From assembly GCA_963971285.1 (NCBI GenBank), contig OZ020244.1, positions 1,302,001 through 1,366,000 of the forward strand: a stretch of 64,000 nt of DNA, given 5' to 3'. Below are positions 11,301-23,262 of this stretch, one piece after another. Made by a program: the position numbers and the translations under genes. Position 1 is the stretch's first letter. Each line of letters begins with the position of its first letter. The notes under the pieces are model-generated. The model had not been told where the DNA came from. It saw only the letters and a program-made list of their open reading frames with translations, and made no database searches. This DNA is from Astropecten irregularis (taxonomy: Eukaryota > Echinodermata > Asteroidea > Paxillosida > Astropectinidae).

Positions 11301-14300
11301 TCTGACGACACGGACCATTGCCATGGCAACACCGAAGCAAACATTTGCATAATTCACAACTAGAGACAAAATATGGTGTGGGGAGTTTGGAGGAAAAATC
11401 CTTCTAATCCTCGGAGGTCTTACCTGGTGGGATGACCCTGCCGTCATTGAGTGACAGGGGCTCGGTCAGTCGACGGAATACAAAGGGCACCGTGGGGTAT
11501 AGTCGCTGGCTTTCCTTGATACACATCGTCAGGAATGGAAAGGCTGTCATATCAGTCCTATACAGGGTTAAATATAAACAACTGTCAACAAGATGCTATG
11601 CTTAAAGGTACTATCATACTTTGGTAACATACCGAAACAGAAATCTTCACAGATTTACCTATAACTTACAGGGTATAAAGATAGTGATGGTAGAAACATA
11701 CCGTTAAAATATTTCTGCCTGAAATGCTGTATTTTATCCTAGAGTAAAACCATTAACCAAAATTAAGTTGATCTTTTAAAGATCATAAACATAAGAGAAA
11801 AGACTTGAGAAATACTGTGGCCGTTTTTCACTGTTTTCTCAAAAAGTGGGCACCGTGTGGGACTGAAATTTTCACAGATGACTATTACTATAACGTCCTT
11901 GATATTTTTGCCCATGAATCTGTATTTCGTTGACAAAAATCAAGGTATGATGTTACCTTTAAAGGGGTGATAGTACATGTATACCGAAAATTATACTGTG
12001 CGTACACTGAAAAAAAATCCTCACGCGCTTTATCAATGGTCCCATGCACAAACCTATGCACGACGACTGGGAACTTGACCGCAATTTACTGACTATGCCA
12101 AACATAATCAATGACTGTTTCATGTCACAACTCATTTTAATCCACACAGTCTCAACGAGCTTGTGTATAAGCGTGACTGGAACAGTCGTTTGGCATAGTC
12201 AGTGATATTCGGTCAATATCCCAGACTTCGTAGTATGGTTTGTAAACGGGTTCATTGCTAAAGCGCGTCAGGATTTTTCAGAGTGTACTGTGCCCATGAG
12301 CTATAGTATGTAATTTTAATATAGCTCTATGGCCGCATCTTATGTTTTATAAGAAAAAATGAGTTGGGTTTTTGCTATATTTCGCGTGAATCAGATGTCC
12401 GATTGAGCCCAAATTTTTACAGGATTATCATTACATGTACATTGATCAGATAAAGTTTCACAGGTTTATTATTTCATGTACATGTTGGATCAGACAAAGT
12501 GTGAGTGCTGTTCTGTGACCTTTACCAATCATGTATTATACCTTTAATTACAAATGAGTTATTGAAATCGCACCATTCTAGTTGGTCCGTTCCTTTAGCG
12601 TCCATGACGTCATCAACCTCTTTCCTGCATATATCTTGATATTCTGGGTATTTAGCGAGGCAATACAGAGCCCATGTTGCTGCAGTACTGGTTGTCTCAT
12701 ACCCACCAAACATGAAGGTGTTCACCTCGTTCTGAATCTCAGCCTCGCTCAGACCTTCACCATCGTCGTCCTAGCAACAAGATTGCCATAGAAACAAAAG
12801 GATGCAGGCTTACTTATAGCAACTCAAAGTGTGTCACGACACGGATGAAAGAAAAAATGGAGGTTATAATAATAGCACATTCTCCTATGTGCTAAAAATT
12901 AGTAAGGTGTGAAAAACGAAGGATTTCATAAACATGAAAATTCAATCCACATTATGATAACTTTGTCATCCCTCGCTCATTTTATCCTGACTCAGGCATC
13001 ATTTGAAAGGCCAGGCAATGTAGTTTCTAGAAATGTGATTGATTCTTTAAAATAAAATTATCGTTGTACAAATTACTTTTTGATAGCCTTGCTTCATATT
13101 GTCTTTACTCACTCATGTGTGAAGTATGGATCATGTGAATGGTATCAAATGAAAGCTGAGGAAATAAGCTTTCCAGATATGTGTCATTTATTATTCAACA
13201 ATTAAAATAGGATTAAACATTGACAAATCTCGGTTTCGTTTTTTTCTGGGACACCCTGTATACATGTACGAAATCTACTGCAAATGATGCGTCATGTAAA
13301 CTGCATTCCTGCTGTTACTATGGATACATCACTGCTGTTACTATGGATACATCACACATGTTGCCATGGATACTTGTTGCAGTTTGAGGTACGAATGCAA
13401 TTTTATTAGGAGCGGCATTTTCTTTTATTTATTGAAGATCGAAGTACAGTCAACAGTACTTCCCGCCGGCTGCAAGGACTACACCTTTGAAATTTGCACA
13501 ACTTTATACTTCGTTTCGTTAAGCCCTTGGCCTTTAAGGTAGATCTTGTGAGACAAAACAGGCAAAGTACAATGCCGTGTTTGTAATACATACCCGTGCA
13601 TCGATCAAAATATCCAGGAGGTCTCGAAACGCCCTCTGTTGGTTGTCCTTTGAGTTATTATTGGCCTTCCGTTCGGTAATGACCTGCTTGGAGAAGTTTA
13701 GCGCCACCTGGAGAATACGTCGGAAATCTTTGCCGTCTTGAGAATTGTAGAAGAGAAAGTCAATATACTGCCACATAGTGACGAATCGCTTGAAGAATAG
13801 ATCGGCTAGTTTACGCACAGAATGGACGTAAGTACAACTGTGTGGGAAAATTAGAAAACAGATAATTAGAACGATAAAAAAAATGTTTAATATCCTTACA
13901 TAGCGATCAATGAGAGATAATTATAAACTACAACTTTTAAGCAGCAATTTATTTTTACGGCTAAGATAGAAGTTAGAGAAAGTTGAACTTCACATTAATA
14001 TTCTTGGTGTAAGACTCAGGGCATCTTAGCTCTGTTCAACGCTAAGCGGCAATTCTCTGCTTACCGTGGTCGAGAAATCTGCCTTACACGTAAATGCATT
14101 TCACGTGATTGTCCTGCACGCATTTGCATTGTTGCATCAAAGATTTTAAGCAAACTAGTGTTGATGAGTTAAGCGTACTTTTTTCTGTGCTTACTCTTAA
14201 ACAGTGCTAAGAAATGATACATCTGATTGTTAAGCTCAAAATTAGGTGCTTACTAACTAGATGGGCAGGCGGACACAATTAGATAACATCCACATTAACG

Positions 14301-17300
14301 ACCTTCTTTTAAAAAGGGCGGGAAAATGAATTTGCATAATCGTCTGCTAGAATAAAAGGCGGACAACATTCGACAAAGCTGTACATCTCAACCGATAGAG
14401 GGCGGTAGACTCACCCTTTGGTCTGGCAATGACTATCGTAGCTGTATATGGATTTGAGTAAATTATCCAGTGTGAGCAGTCCCATGTGATCGTACACATT
14501 GATTGATGCCTGACCACCTTTGCAAAGCCCCTTCCATTTATCCTGCAATGGGTTGAACACAAAAATCAATCATTCACATGTTACACGACTTGAAAAGAGA
14601 CCAACGTTTTCACTCCGGTTTTTATCATCAAAGGAAATTGCAGCATCAAACACTGGAGTAGGCTTGAAATCAAGCCTGACAATTGCCATGTTCACTTGTG
14701 TACCAAACTGTTTAGTATGAAGACAATAGTCAATGATTAGACGCCTTGAAAAGAGACCAAAGTCTTTCACTTCGGCTTTAGGAAATTGTAGTGTCAAATA
14801 CTGTAGTAGACTTGAAATCAAGCCTGATAACTGTCAGGAAACTGATCATAATATTGAACTTACCACAAGTCTATGAGCACACTCGCTGAATATTTCGACG
14901 TGGGGTCTGAGTCCGGTGTAGTGAAAGGCTGGCGACACCAGCCGTCTGTTACGGGCCCATTTCTCACCGTAACTCGCTACCAATCCGTCACCTATCCACT
15001 CCTGCAGGAAACGCATCACGGACTCTTGTTTCGGTTCTAAAAACCCAAGGAAGAATAAAGCATATTTTGTTGGTTTTTGTCAACGAAATGCAGATTCATG
15101 GGCAAAAATATCAAGAAAGATACAGTAACAATCATCTGTGAAAATGTCAGTCCCACACGGTGCCAACTTTCTGACAAAACAGTAGAAAACGCCCACGGTA
15201 TTTTAAAAATCGTTTCACCGTTATTTTTTTATCTTTAAAAGATCAAAATTGTTTTTGGTCATTGGTTTGACTCTATGTATAAATACAGCATTTCAGGCAG
15301 AACTATTTTAACGGTATGTTTCTACCATCACCATCTTCATACCCTGTAAGTTATAGGTAAATCTGCGGAGATATCTGTTTCGGTATGCTACCAAAGTATG
15401 ATAGTAAATTCAAATTGGACAATATAAAAGGCCTATTCTGAGATGTTTTACTAAAAACTGATTGTTTTTACCATTTTTATTGGCGATAGCTTTAACTGTG
15501 TCCGGGCTAAAAACCACCACCCCTGGCATGAATGGACCAAGCCAGAACTGCATAGCATCTGTTACAGCCTCATAGTTAAAATGGAATTCCCGGCCCATTC
15601 CATTATGTCCTTTGGTGTACTGTAAGAACAAAAGGGATATAAGTTTGAATTGCTTTCACACAGAATTAATCTGAACCATTTTCACACAGAATTAATGTGA
15701 ACCGTTTTCACACAGAATTAATCCGAACCGTTTTCACACACAATTTATCTGAACCGGTTTTCACACAGAATAATCTGAACCATTTTCTCACAGAATTAAT
15801 CTGGACCGTTTTTACACAGAATTAATTTGAACCGTTTTCACACAGAATTAATCTGAACCGTTTTCACACAGAATTAATCTGAACCCTTTTCACATAGAAT
15901 TAATCTGAACCGTTTTCACACAGAATTAATCTGAACCGTTTTCACACAGAATTAATTTGAACCGTTTTCGCACAGAATTAATCTAAACCGTTTTCACACA
16001 GAATTAATCCGAACCGTTTTCGCACAGATTTAATCTGAACCGTTTTCACACAGAATTAATCTGAACCGTTTTCACACAGAATTAATCTGAACCGTTTTCA
16101 CACAGAATTAATCTGAACCGTTTTCACACATAATAATTTGGACCGTTTTCACACTGATTTAAAGCTTGACAAGATGGTACAATACAGTATAGGATTTATA
16201 ATTATGACTTCACTTTCCTTTGCAATAACATAACGGTTGCAAAAATGGCACCACTTAAACATGGCTCCCGTTGCCTAGGAAAACCTATCTGGTCAATAAA
16301 CGACCGATTTACCGGTCTATACATTTAATTTTGGTCCCTTTTCATCAGTTGCTCCTAACACCACAATTTGTAACTATGAATCTGTCCTTACTAAGTACCC
16401 CTGACCTTTTGTCTGACGGAACAGACCGTCGCAGAATCGTAGCCACAGCTTTACAAAGCCAAACCCATTATGATCGAAGATTCAAAAAACATAAAAATCC
16501 AGCAAAAAGGGCTTTCTATACACAGAATGAAAAGCTAGAATGACTACCATAATAAAGTACCACATCCGCCGTAGGTAGAGGGATTTACGCGCGGCACTTG
16601 TGTTTGGTTTGCGCATTAAGAGCGAGGGATTGAAAAGTAGAAATTGAATGGTCGACCATTAGTTCCTGGGGCTACGGAAGACGGGCGGGGAACTATAATC
16701 CAAGTTTCTGGTGGGACTACCTCTAAATATTTGCCGAGGATTAATCCTTGAATGACCTTGACCCGTGTTTGACGGAGTTCTCACGATGGCCGAGGGTTAG
16801 GAGTGAACTTGAGGCTAAGCTACGGGTCAGAAGGGTTTGTTGTTGGGGAGAAGCTTGATTCGGGGTTAGACGGCTAAGGGTATGGTGGGTGCCCTTAGGA
16901 AAATGGTGTGTAAATGTGGGGAAGGACTGAGGATAACAGAGTGGGTAGGTGTGGATGGGATGGATTGGGATGGGTTGGGATGGAATGGGATTGGCTGGGA
17001 TGGGGTGGGATGGGGTGGGTTGGGGTGGGTTGGGGTGGGATGGCAGTTGAGGTAGGGTGGGATGGGATGGGATGGAATTGGATGGGATGGGCTGGGCTGG
17101 GCTGGGCTGGGTGAGTGGGGTGGGATGGGTTGGGGTGGGGTGGGATGGGTTTGGGCTTGGCTGGGCTGGGTTGGGGTGGGATGAGCTGGGTTGGGATGGG
17201 TTGGGATGGGATGGGATGGGCTGGGCTGGGATGAGATGGGCTTGGATGGGATGGGATGGGCTGGGCTGGGTTGTGGTGGGATGGCAGTTGGGGTAGGGTG

Positions 17301-18592
17301 GGATGGGATGGAATTGGATGGGATGGTATGGGATGGTTTGGGCTGGGCTGGGCTTGGTGAGTGGGTTGGGATGGGATGGGATGGGATGGGCTATAGGTTG
17401 GGGTTGGCTGGGATAGGACGGGGTGGGAACACTAACTCATTGAAAGAATCACACTACTTTAGGGAACAGTGGAATGGAAATGAGATACAAATTCTATGCC
17501 GCCTCCCAACCCTCAACCACAATAATGGTGAGAATCAAACCCTCCCATTAACATACACCATAACTACCATGAAGGGTATTATTGCAAACAATCCCACACG
17601 ATGCTGTGTAGCAAACCATAAACCATTTCTTTTGTCCAGACTTGGTGGTTATCTTTCCATACAATCTATTTATTGATAACCTTATGATCGAAATTATGTC
17701 TGTGTTTGTGGGGGTACGTGGGGTCATAACGGATAAGCGCTTTAAGAATTGAACTATAGTTGAGGGTGACGCATCAAAATGAAAATCCAACTTGAATTGG
17801 CAAAGCTTTGCTCGCGTTTTGGCACAAAAGTTTGATATTTCAAGATCGGTCTTTCCAATAATATTCACGTAATAGTTCTTTAAAAAATTAAATTTTATTT
17901 AACAAAGTATTGAATGTGATGTGGATCGGTTGGCGGAAACACCACGTAAGAATCGTTCGTACTTTCGCACTAATTCTATTTCGTTTGCACGTCTAGTAAG
18001 CTCTCAACGTTTCGGCTAGCCTGCTCTAGTCATCATCAGGAGACCTGTACCGAATAAGAGTTCGTGAGGTTGGACCTTTATGGTAAAACTAGTACTATGC
18101 CTAAGGTGGACGTCCAATTATTCACTAGGCCTAATACTGAATTTTAGACAACCCTATTCGTTGATTTTATGTCCTACTGTATATTACGCAAAGTTTGAGA
18201 GTAGGGCCGAACACCAAGCATTTTATATTGTTCAGGTCAATATTTTGGTTGATGAGCAGTTTGCAGCAACTTCTTGAGTTAAGTGTGACAGTGCTACATG
18301 TACACGCCTATACTACAAGCTAACACATGGTAAAATGAATACATACCTCGGGTACATCTCCCAAGAACCAACTGCCGTTAGGATGCTTCGGGAAGTCACT
18401 CAAAGCATGGCGAAAATTCCGCTTCCATCTCAGTAACTGTAGAAGCTTGAAGATGGCTACGAGAACGGATGCCACTAGTAGAGTAAGGAGGACCCTACCC
18501 CAGTTATCCAGTAGCAGGAATGCTACATTAGACAACTGGAAGTCGGTAAAAGACGGTACTTTGAAGACAGACATTTTAAGCAGTGGCAGCAA
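5326..18592 (-). CDS. Cytochrome P450, CYP4-type, complete, 9 exons
   Basis: Haem-thiolate monooxygenase; CYP4 enzymes mostly hydroxylate fatty acids and eicosanoids at the ER membrane. Exons in gene order: 18347-18592, 15472-15619, 14864-15036, 14415-14542, 13594-13837, 12574-12770, 11424-11557, 7054-7201, 5326-5509. All junctions are GT-AG and in phase, giving 533 residues, a normal CYP4 length. Residues about 25-50 form the N-terminal membrane anchor. Visible motifs: I-helix GGYETT (335-340), K-helix ESQR (394-397), PERF (449-452) and haem loop FSAGPRNCLG (468-477, Cys475 the haem ligand, split by the last intron). Gly335 sits where many CYP4s have the Glu that bonds haem covalently. After the K-helix the model reads PPE where CYP4s usually have a Gly. 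A second in-frame ATG lies at 18574. CYP4 family is well supported; subfamily and substrate are not assignable. Confidence 0.93.
5547..5914. mobile_element. TTAAAGG MITE, subfamily B
   Basis: TTAA at both ends (TTAAAGGTATAATACATGAT to GTACTGTATCTTTAA). Internal markers: GGTCACAGAACAGCACT, GAGCTCAATCGGACATCTGA. Sits about 40 bases from the acceptor of the last P450 exon. Confidence 0.85.
6341..6854. mobile_element. Composite TTAAAGG element
   Basis: Left part (TTAAAGGTAGCATATAGAAT, then AAGGCCTCC, GAGTTTGAGACAGAAAATGG) matches the element at 29190-29405; the right part is subfamily A, ending CTACCTTTAA. A hybrid or nested insertion. In P450 intron 8. Confidence 0.75.
7490..8130 (+). repeat. 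60-bp minisatellite, about 10 units
   Basis: Ten units of exactly 60 bases from 7501 to 8100, with partial units at both ends. Core: CCTTTGAGAAAGATCCTGCT, then AGGATTGAAACATCAGGCCC, then TCCTAACTCTGACCATTTAG. ATCCT-GCT-AGGAT is a small inverted repeat. Because 60 is divisible by 3, frames stay open on both strands (20-residue period containing [12 protein letters not shown]), which I treat as a by-product. Lies in intron 7 of the P450 gene. The flank after 8130 (TTTCAGGTCATATATTTTGG, then CTGATGAGCAGTTTGCAGCA) recurs at 18236 and 42610. Confidence 0.95.
8960..9480 (+). repeat. 23-bp tandem array (CTCCTATTGCACAGTTGAATATA)
   Basis: About 20 units. The centre (9040-9240) is nearly identical and the edges decay, with GAATAGA and GATCCTATCATGG variants at the right. 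In P450 intron 7. No coding potential. Confidence 0.93.
10267..10649. mobile_element. TTAAAGG MITE, subfamily C
   Basis: Terminal inverted repeats TTAAAGGCATTGCATACGTT and ACGTATGCAATCCCTTTAA. Contains an internal repeat, GAGAAGCGTTATGG / AACGCTTCTCAGA. In P450 intron 7. Confidence 0.82.
10885..11252. mobile_element. TTAAAGG MITE, subfamily B, reverse orientation
   Basis: Starts TACAGTACATGATTGGTAAC and ends CCAATCATGTATTATACCTT; the interior matches 5547-5914 in reverse. Ends about 170 bases from P450 exon 7. Confidence 0.78.
11602..11962. mobile_element. TTAAAGG MITE, subfamily A, full length
   Basis: TTAAAGGTACTATCATAC at the left and GTATGATGTTACCTTTAA at the right, 361 bases. Intron 6 of the P450 gene, 45 bases from exon 7. 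Confidence 0.85.
12001..12292. mobile_element. Palindromic MITE
   Basis: Ends GTACACTGAAAAAAAATCCT and ATTTTTCAGAGTGTAC continue inwards as CACGCGCTTTA / TAAAGCGCGTC inverted repeats; both halves also hold GACTATGCCAAAC / GTTTGGCATAGTC. In P450 intron 6, followed by a half copy of subfamily B (about 12340-12545). Confidence 0.8.
15060..15405. mobile_element. TTAAAGG MITE, subfamily A
   Basis: Interior markers TCATGGGCAAAAATATCAAG and AACGGTATGTTTCTACCATC are present; both ends are eroded. In the P450 intron between exons 2 and 3. Confidence 0.75.
15653..16160 (+). repeat. 26-bp tandem array (ACAGAATTAATCTGAACCGTTTTCAC)
   Basis: About 19 units, most identical to within one or two bases, with the hexamer GAATTAATC (near-palindromic ATTAAT) in each. 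It starts only ~34 bases from the acceptor of P450 exon 2, so it occupies the polypyrimidine/branch region's neighbourhood in intron 1. Confidence 0.94.
16915..17430 (+). repeat. G-rich array (GGGAT/GGGCT/GGGGT)n
   Basis: About 515 bases built from TGGGA, TGGGC and TGGGG pentamers with a longer sub-repeat (GGCAGTTG-GGTAGGGTGGG at about 17040 and 17282). The + strand has runs of GGG every 2-4 bases, so it can form G-quadruplexes. In P450 intron 1, where the transcript carries the C-rich complement. Open frames here are artefacts. Confidence 0.93.
17922..18048. mobile_element. Stem-loop MITE, left arm only
   Basis: GATCGGTTGGCGGAAACACC through CTAGTCATCATCAGGAGACC matches the left arm of the elements at 1948 and 26414; the right arm is missing. 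P450 intron 1. Confidence 0.8.
18140..18275 (+). repeat. Right flank of the minisatellite element without the array
   Basis: CCAAGCATTTTATATTGTTC, then AGGTCAATATTTTGGTTGAT, then GAGCAGTTTGCAGCA matches the sequence after the arrays at 8130 and 42592, but with no 60-bp units. Just upstream of P450 exon 1 in + coordinates, inside intron 1. Confidence 0.65.
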
Positions 18593-19969
18593 AACCGCTA
18601 CTTAAGTTCGGTTCGATGGTTAGATAAGCGGTGCGCAAAGGTTATACGAGTTGGGTGAATGGACCAAAGCTACTGAATGTAGATTTGCCAGCATTTGCCG
18701 CCAAATTCTCAACTACAAGTTGCTGTTATACGCATGATAAGGAGTGTGTAAATACTTGGTACTCGTTCATCAATGCACCGAGTATGAGCCGAGTTTAGAG
18801 GGAAGAGAATGATGGATGATCCGGTGCTAAGAGGTGACGAAACTCATGCGATTATCGAACTCCACCGTGTGATACTGTACTGCCTGTTGGGCAGGCTTAA
18901 CATCAAGTGGTGTGCTTAGGGATAAGAAGACCTATCCCATCACTCAGACATCAGCACGGGGTCTGGTCGATGGGTAGGTCATTAATTTTCATCATAAATG
19001 AAAGCCTCAACAACAGCAGTTCCGGAATAAAGAAAGGATAACTGTCAAAAAGATACGCAGTAGACCGCTGTCGGTAGATGAATGGTGTTACATATAGCCG
19101 TAGGGTTAACTCAATCAAGCATGATGAAATCAATCGATAATGGTTTTGTAGTTTCATCCAGGATTTGTCTGAGAATGAAGCACTTCCAGACAGCTTAGAG
19201 GAAGGCCATCGGTGAGGGATGAAGGGTTGAAGTGATGGATAAGTGGTGTTACATCATTGCCTGGGCCTGAAGCCAGACACTAGGGTAGGCTGTGTGTACC
19301 ATCACGAGATAAGAGCGCTACGAGTACGAGGTTTCCTTCACGCACCGTGACAAACCAACTATTCATACCGGGGAAACGCACTACACCCCCGGTCCACCTG
19401 GCAGCTCCAACCCGCTCAGCCAAGGGATTTTACGCGTGAATGAGTCGCCCTTTGAACAATATTTCCAAAAATACCAGCCTTTGAGAGCGGCCTTTTGGCA
19501 TTTTGACTCTGTTATTGCCTTTCTTTCTTTGTCCTTGAAGTATGAAATTTGTCAAAAGCTTAATACACGTAGCATTCCGCGTGCTGAGTTGACTGGCAGT
19601 TGTGTCAGAATTAAATCGGATTATTTTGAATTTTGGAGCCTTTGTATTTTTTTTCTGAATATCACGAACTGGAGCGACGGGAAATAACATATTTGATGCG
19701 CTTGAATAGATAACGTGACAGAAATTAGTATTCACTTCAGAAATTTGAAAATTTCCCCCGTTTTTACATCTGTAATATGCTATAAATTGAACCAAATCTT
19801 AACTTTTCAAAAGAATCATAACTCAAATTTGAGCACCAAAATTAATATTCAGCATGGAAGTTGTGTATATAAAGTATTAGCACCATAACTTTCTCTTGCT
19901 TACGGATACAAATTGTATTTAAAACCAATATTTCTCAATCATTCTAACATAAAAGTAAAAAAATCATCA

Positions 19970-20065
19970 AATAACAACAAAGGAAGCTTACTAAATTCAA
20001 AGTCATTGAAAAGAAAAGAAAAGTTGACTGGAGCGGGACTCGAACCGGCGACCTCCAGAATACCA
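19970..20065 (-). mobile_element. tRNA-derived SINE fragment
   Basis: Minus strand has CCGGTTCGAGTCCCGCTCCA then GTCAACTTTTC, the B box and tail of the 29965/38380 family. The head's 5' half is missing. Confidence 0.6.
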
Positions 20066-20589
20066 TAAAAGTGCTGCAATTTCTTCCTTTCTAATATATT
20101 TTCTCTAAGTAACACATTTTAAACTTTTAGATATTCAGAATATCTTTAATGGTTTCATTTAATACAAGTTGTTTAAGTTTCATTTGTAATCGAGTTTCAC
20201 TCTTCTGACACAAAATTTCCAACTCCTATCTTTTCAAAACAACATCTTCAAAATCCAGACAAATTACACAAATATACTGCATGGAAAAAAAGTTGTACAA
20301 ATGAAATATTGCATTTCAATTGTATTTCAATTTGTATTGCAAGTAGGAAATGGATTTTGGGGTTTTGGCGAGTGTGCAGTCATCCGTGACGGTGCGGAGG
20401 GCGTGCATTCAGTCGCTATACTCTTTGGTGTTCAGTGACCGTGACGCTGGGAACAATGGTTATGAAATTACCGGAAACTTAATCACGAAAGCGTGTCTCC
20501 TGTGCGGTAATTATGTGTCATAAATCGCTGGTGACTTAATACCAAGAAATATTTGAAACTGGTTTAGACAAATCGAGTTCATGGGGTTT

Positions 20590-20830
20590 AAGGGTACAGT
20601 ACAGAATTGGTATTCATACCCAAACAGAAATGTTCACAGATTTACGTATAACTTTCAGGATATGAAGATGGTGCTGGTTTAAACATACCGTTTAAATATT
20701 TCCGACTGAAATGGTGTATTTATCCAGAAAAGAGTAAAAAAAAACCGAAAATAGTTTTGAACTCTGGGTAAGATTAAAAGCATTTGTTGTGTTTTATAAG
20801 GAAATTTGAGTCAGGTTTTCGCTTCTTGTT
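20590..20830. mobile_element. TTAAAGG MITE, subfamily B, partial
   Basis: AAGGGTACAGTACAGAATTG at the left, CAGAAATGTTCACAGATTTA and CGTATAACTTTCAGG inside; the other end is lost. Intergenic. Confidence 0.65.
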
Positions 20831-21146
20831 CCTTGCTTTATCTCTGTGTATGGATATAGAAATAGCATTTAGATCAAACTTGTCGCATACAAGAAGACTT
20901 TCAGGTGATATCTCGACACACATTCTCGGGATTACATTCTCATTCTCAATTAGACAATAACGCGAATAGCAACAATTTCCTTCTTGGTTTTTTTTTTTAC
21001 TAAATTGATTTTTATTTGCAAACAAAAAGTAAAAGAAACTTTACAAATACAGCAATTACTGGTTTGCTATGTTTTTTTTTTTCAAAACAAAAATGGTGAG
21101 GTTATTTATGTTTATTTATCTATTAACACACGATACAGGTTTATTT

Positions 21147-21515
21147 TTAGCCTTTGAGAAAGATCCTGCTAGGATCGAAACATCAGGCCCTTCTAACTCT
21201 GATCATTTAGCCTTTGAGAAAGATCCTGCTAGGATCGAAACATCAGGCCCTTCTAACTCTGATCATTTAGCCTTTGAGAAAGATCCTGCTAGGATTGAAA
21301 CGTCAAGCCCTTCTAACTCTGACCATTTAGCCTTTGAGAAAGATCCTGCTAGGATTGAAACATCAGGCCCTCCTAACTCTGACCATTTAGCCTTTGAGAA
21401 AGATCCTGCTAGGATTGAAACGTCAGGCCCTCCTAACTCTGACCATTTAGCCTTTGAGAAAGATCCTGCAAGGATTCAAACGTCAGGCCCTCCTTTTTTT
21501 CAAGCATTTTCATTT
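21147..21515 (+). repeat. 60-bp minisatellite, second array, 6 units
   Basis: Six units of the same 60-bp core and orientation as at 7501-8100. The left units differ from the right by shared changes (ATCGAAAC, CCTTCTAACTCTGATC), which shows local homogenisation. After the last unit comes CAAGCATTTT, the same right flank as the relic at 42592. Intergenic between the P450 and HSPA14 genes. Confidence 0.93.
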
Positions 21516-22023
21516 TAAAAAGGGACTTATCTGAAAAGTGTTTATTTAAAAGTGTAACAATTTTCACAGACCATGCAGCCATTTTATTCAGACTTACAGA
21601 GCTTAATTTTAATCTTTTTGGGATTTGCAACCAATTGTCATCTAGATCTTCAAGAAAATGCCACAATGTCTTGGGAAGGTCCGTTGAGGAGCAGTACTGA
21701 AGTGGAACCGTGGAGATAACCTCGTTGGAGATGGGTCAAATGACGTTGAGTATCTCATGACATATACTGATGTTTGCAGGAACGGCCGCCAATGTTGGAG
21801 GAAAGCTTAGTCCAGATGTCTAAATAATTTACAGTTCATACACTGGTTGTCGGTTGGAGATAAGTGTCTATCCCTAACTATGAATCGTCAAGACTCTTAC
21901 AGTGCCATGTTCTTGTTGTTGTTGTTGTTTTTGTTGTTGTTTTTGGACTCCACAACGACACAACGTACAGCATTACTACAATACTTTAGATACGGACTTA
22001 ACATAACAAGAAGGTAAGTCTAG

Positions 22024-22166
22024 GATCGGTTTCAGCAAACTCATCGTAACTTACTACCAATCGTAGTGTGCATTGCAGCCCTATGCAGAAGTCGTAGGAT
22101 ACGATGGGTTATCCTTCGTAATTCGAGTTATGATCGATAGTAGGGCTTAGTGAAATCGACCCCTAG
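22024..22166. mobile_element. ~140-bp palindromic MITE (GTCGATTTCAC family)
   Basis: GGATCGGTTTCAGCAAACTC to GTGAAATCGACCCC. Intergenic between the P450 and HSPA14 genes. Confidence 0.86.
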
Positions 22167-22483
22167 TCACATGATAGCCTGGAAGCCCTCTACAGTTGCA
22201 AAGTGTTTCAATTTGTCGCACGCAGGATGAAGGGACAACAATTCAATCGTTGTTGTCCTTAAACCATCTTTTAGTCATCTTTTAATGACATAATAATCCG
22301 TCACTAAACAAAATGATATCTTATCTATTGGAATAGCTGAACATACATTGGAAGAACATAAACAAAGCAATATCTTGTCCTTATTGTGTAAAAGATGACT
22401 GTGTAATATTTGAGAATGCGAAGCTGCGCATATTCAGTCAAGATAAATCGTGATGATAAGAACCTCACAGATACATAGGGAGA

Positions 22484-22928
22484 GTTCAGACACAGTACTA
22501 AAAGTGGTCTATCTTCGGTTTAAACTGAAAAGGGTCCCCTACTTGTGTCTGAAAGGTGTACGATCAACTGTTTTGGGCACTAAAACAGTCGATCTTCGAA
22601 AACTTAGACCGCCAAGGAGGGACGGTCTAGACTACGTAGACCAGTCTACAAATGAGCCTTATGACATCTGAACAGTCTATCTCAACCACATACAGTGATC
22701 TTAAGCGGGTGCATAACTCACTGGTGATTTATGTCACTACTTGTTAATTAAGGGAAGTTCGGTTTCAGAGTTATGCAACACGAGTGACCTCTAAACACCA
22801 GAGATAGACTGTTTCAGTTTAACCCTGTGTAGTATGGACACAAGGGGTTTGGGATGGAATGTTTACCTCCCGCTGTGACCGCAAAGGGTAGACCTTTTTT
22901 GGTCTCCAAAATACTATGTCTGAACATA
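22484..22928. mobile_element. MITE with GTTCAGACACAGTACT ends
   Basis: GTTCAGACACAGTACTAAAA at the left and CCAAAATACTATGTCTGAAC at the right. Interior has several nested short palindromes (GACGGTCTAGACTACGTAGA and the AACTGTTTTGGGCAC / AAACAGTCG pair). ORFs here are not credible. Confidence 0.72.
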
Positions 22929-23262
22929 TCCATATTAAGGTATTTACTATAAAATGCTAGCACAAACATCCATCCTGTGATATAATATCGATTCTATAAC
23001 GAGATCGGAACACATTGGGCAAAGTGGAGATACGTTAAGGCTATGTGTATGACTTATGATCTTGTATGGTAAATGGTAATTTACCAGTATATGCCAGTTA
23101 GTCTGGCAGGTTAAGACTGATATGATCATTTAACATGGGAACGAGTCTTGGAGCAAGACCCTCCATACATTAACATATTACTGGGCCTGTTGATATTTAA
23201 TTACTTACAATGCATCTTCAGTGGGCAGTTACTTTCTGGTGCAACTGACTTGACTAAGGCTT

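Larger units (their letters stand above)
18593..23262. other. Intergenic between P450 5' end and HSPA14 3' end
   Basis: Contains the P450 promoter region (18593-19400, no recognised core element), a SINE fragment, a MITE fragment, the second minisatellite array, a palindromic MITE and the 22484-22928 element. 19430-19800 has short open frames in both directions with no family resemblance. Confidence 0.6.

Noticed and set aside
16914..17676. Gly/Trp-rich frames
   Set aside because: Translation of the GGGAT/GGGCT tract within P450 intron 1.
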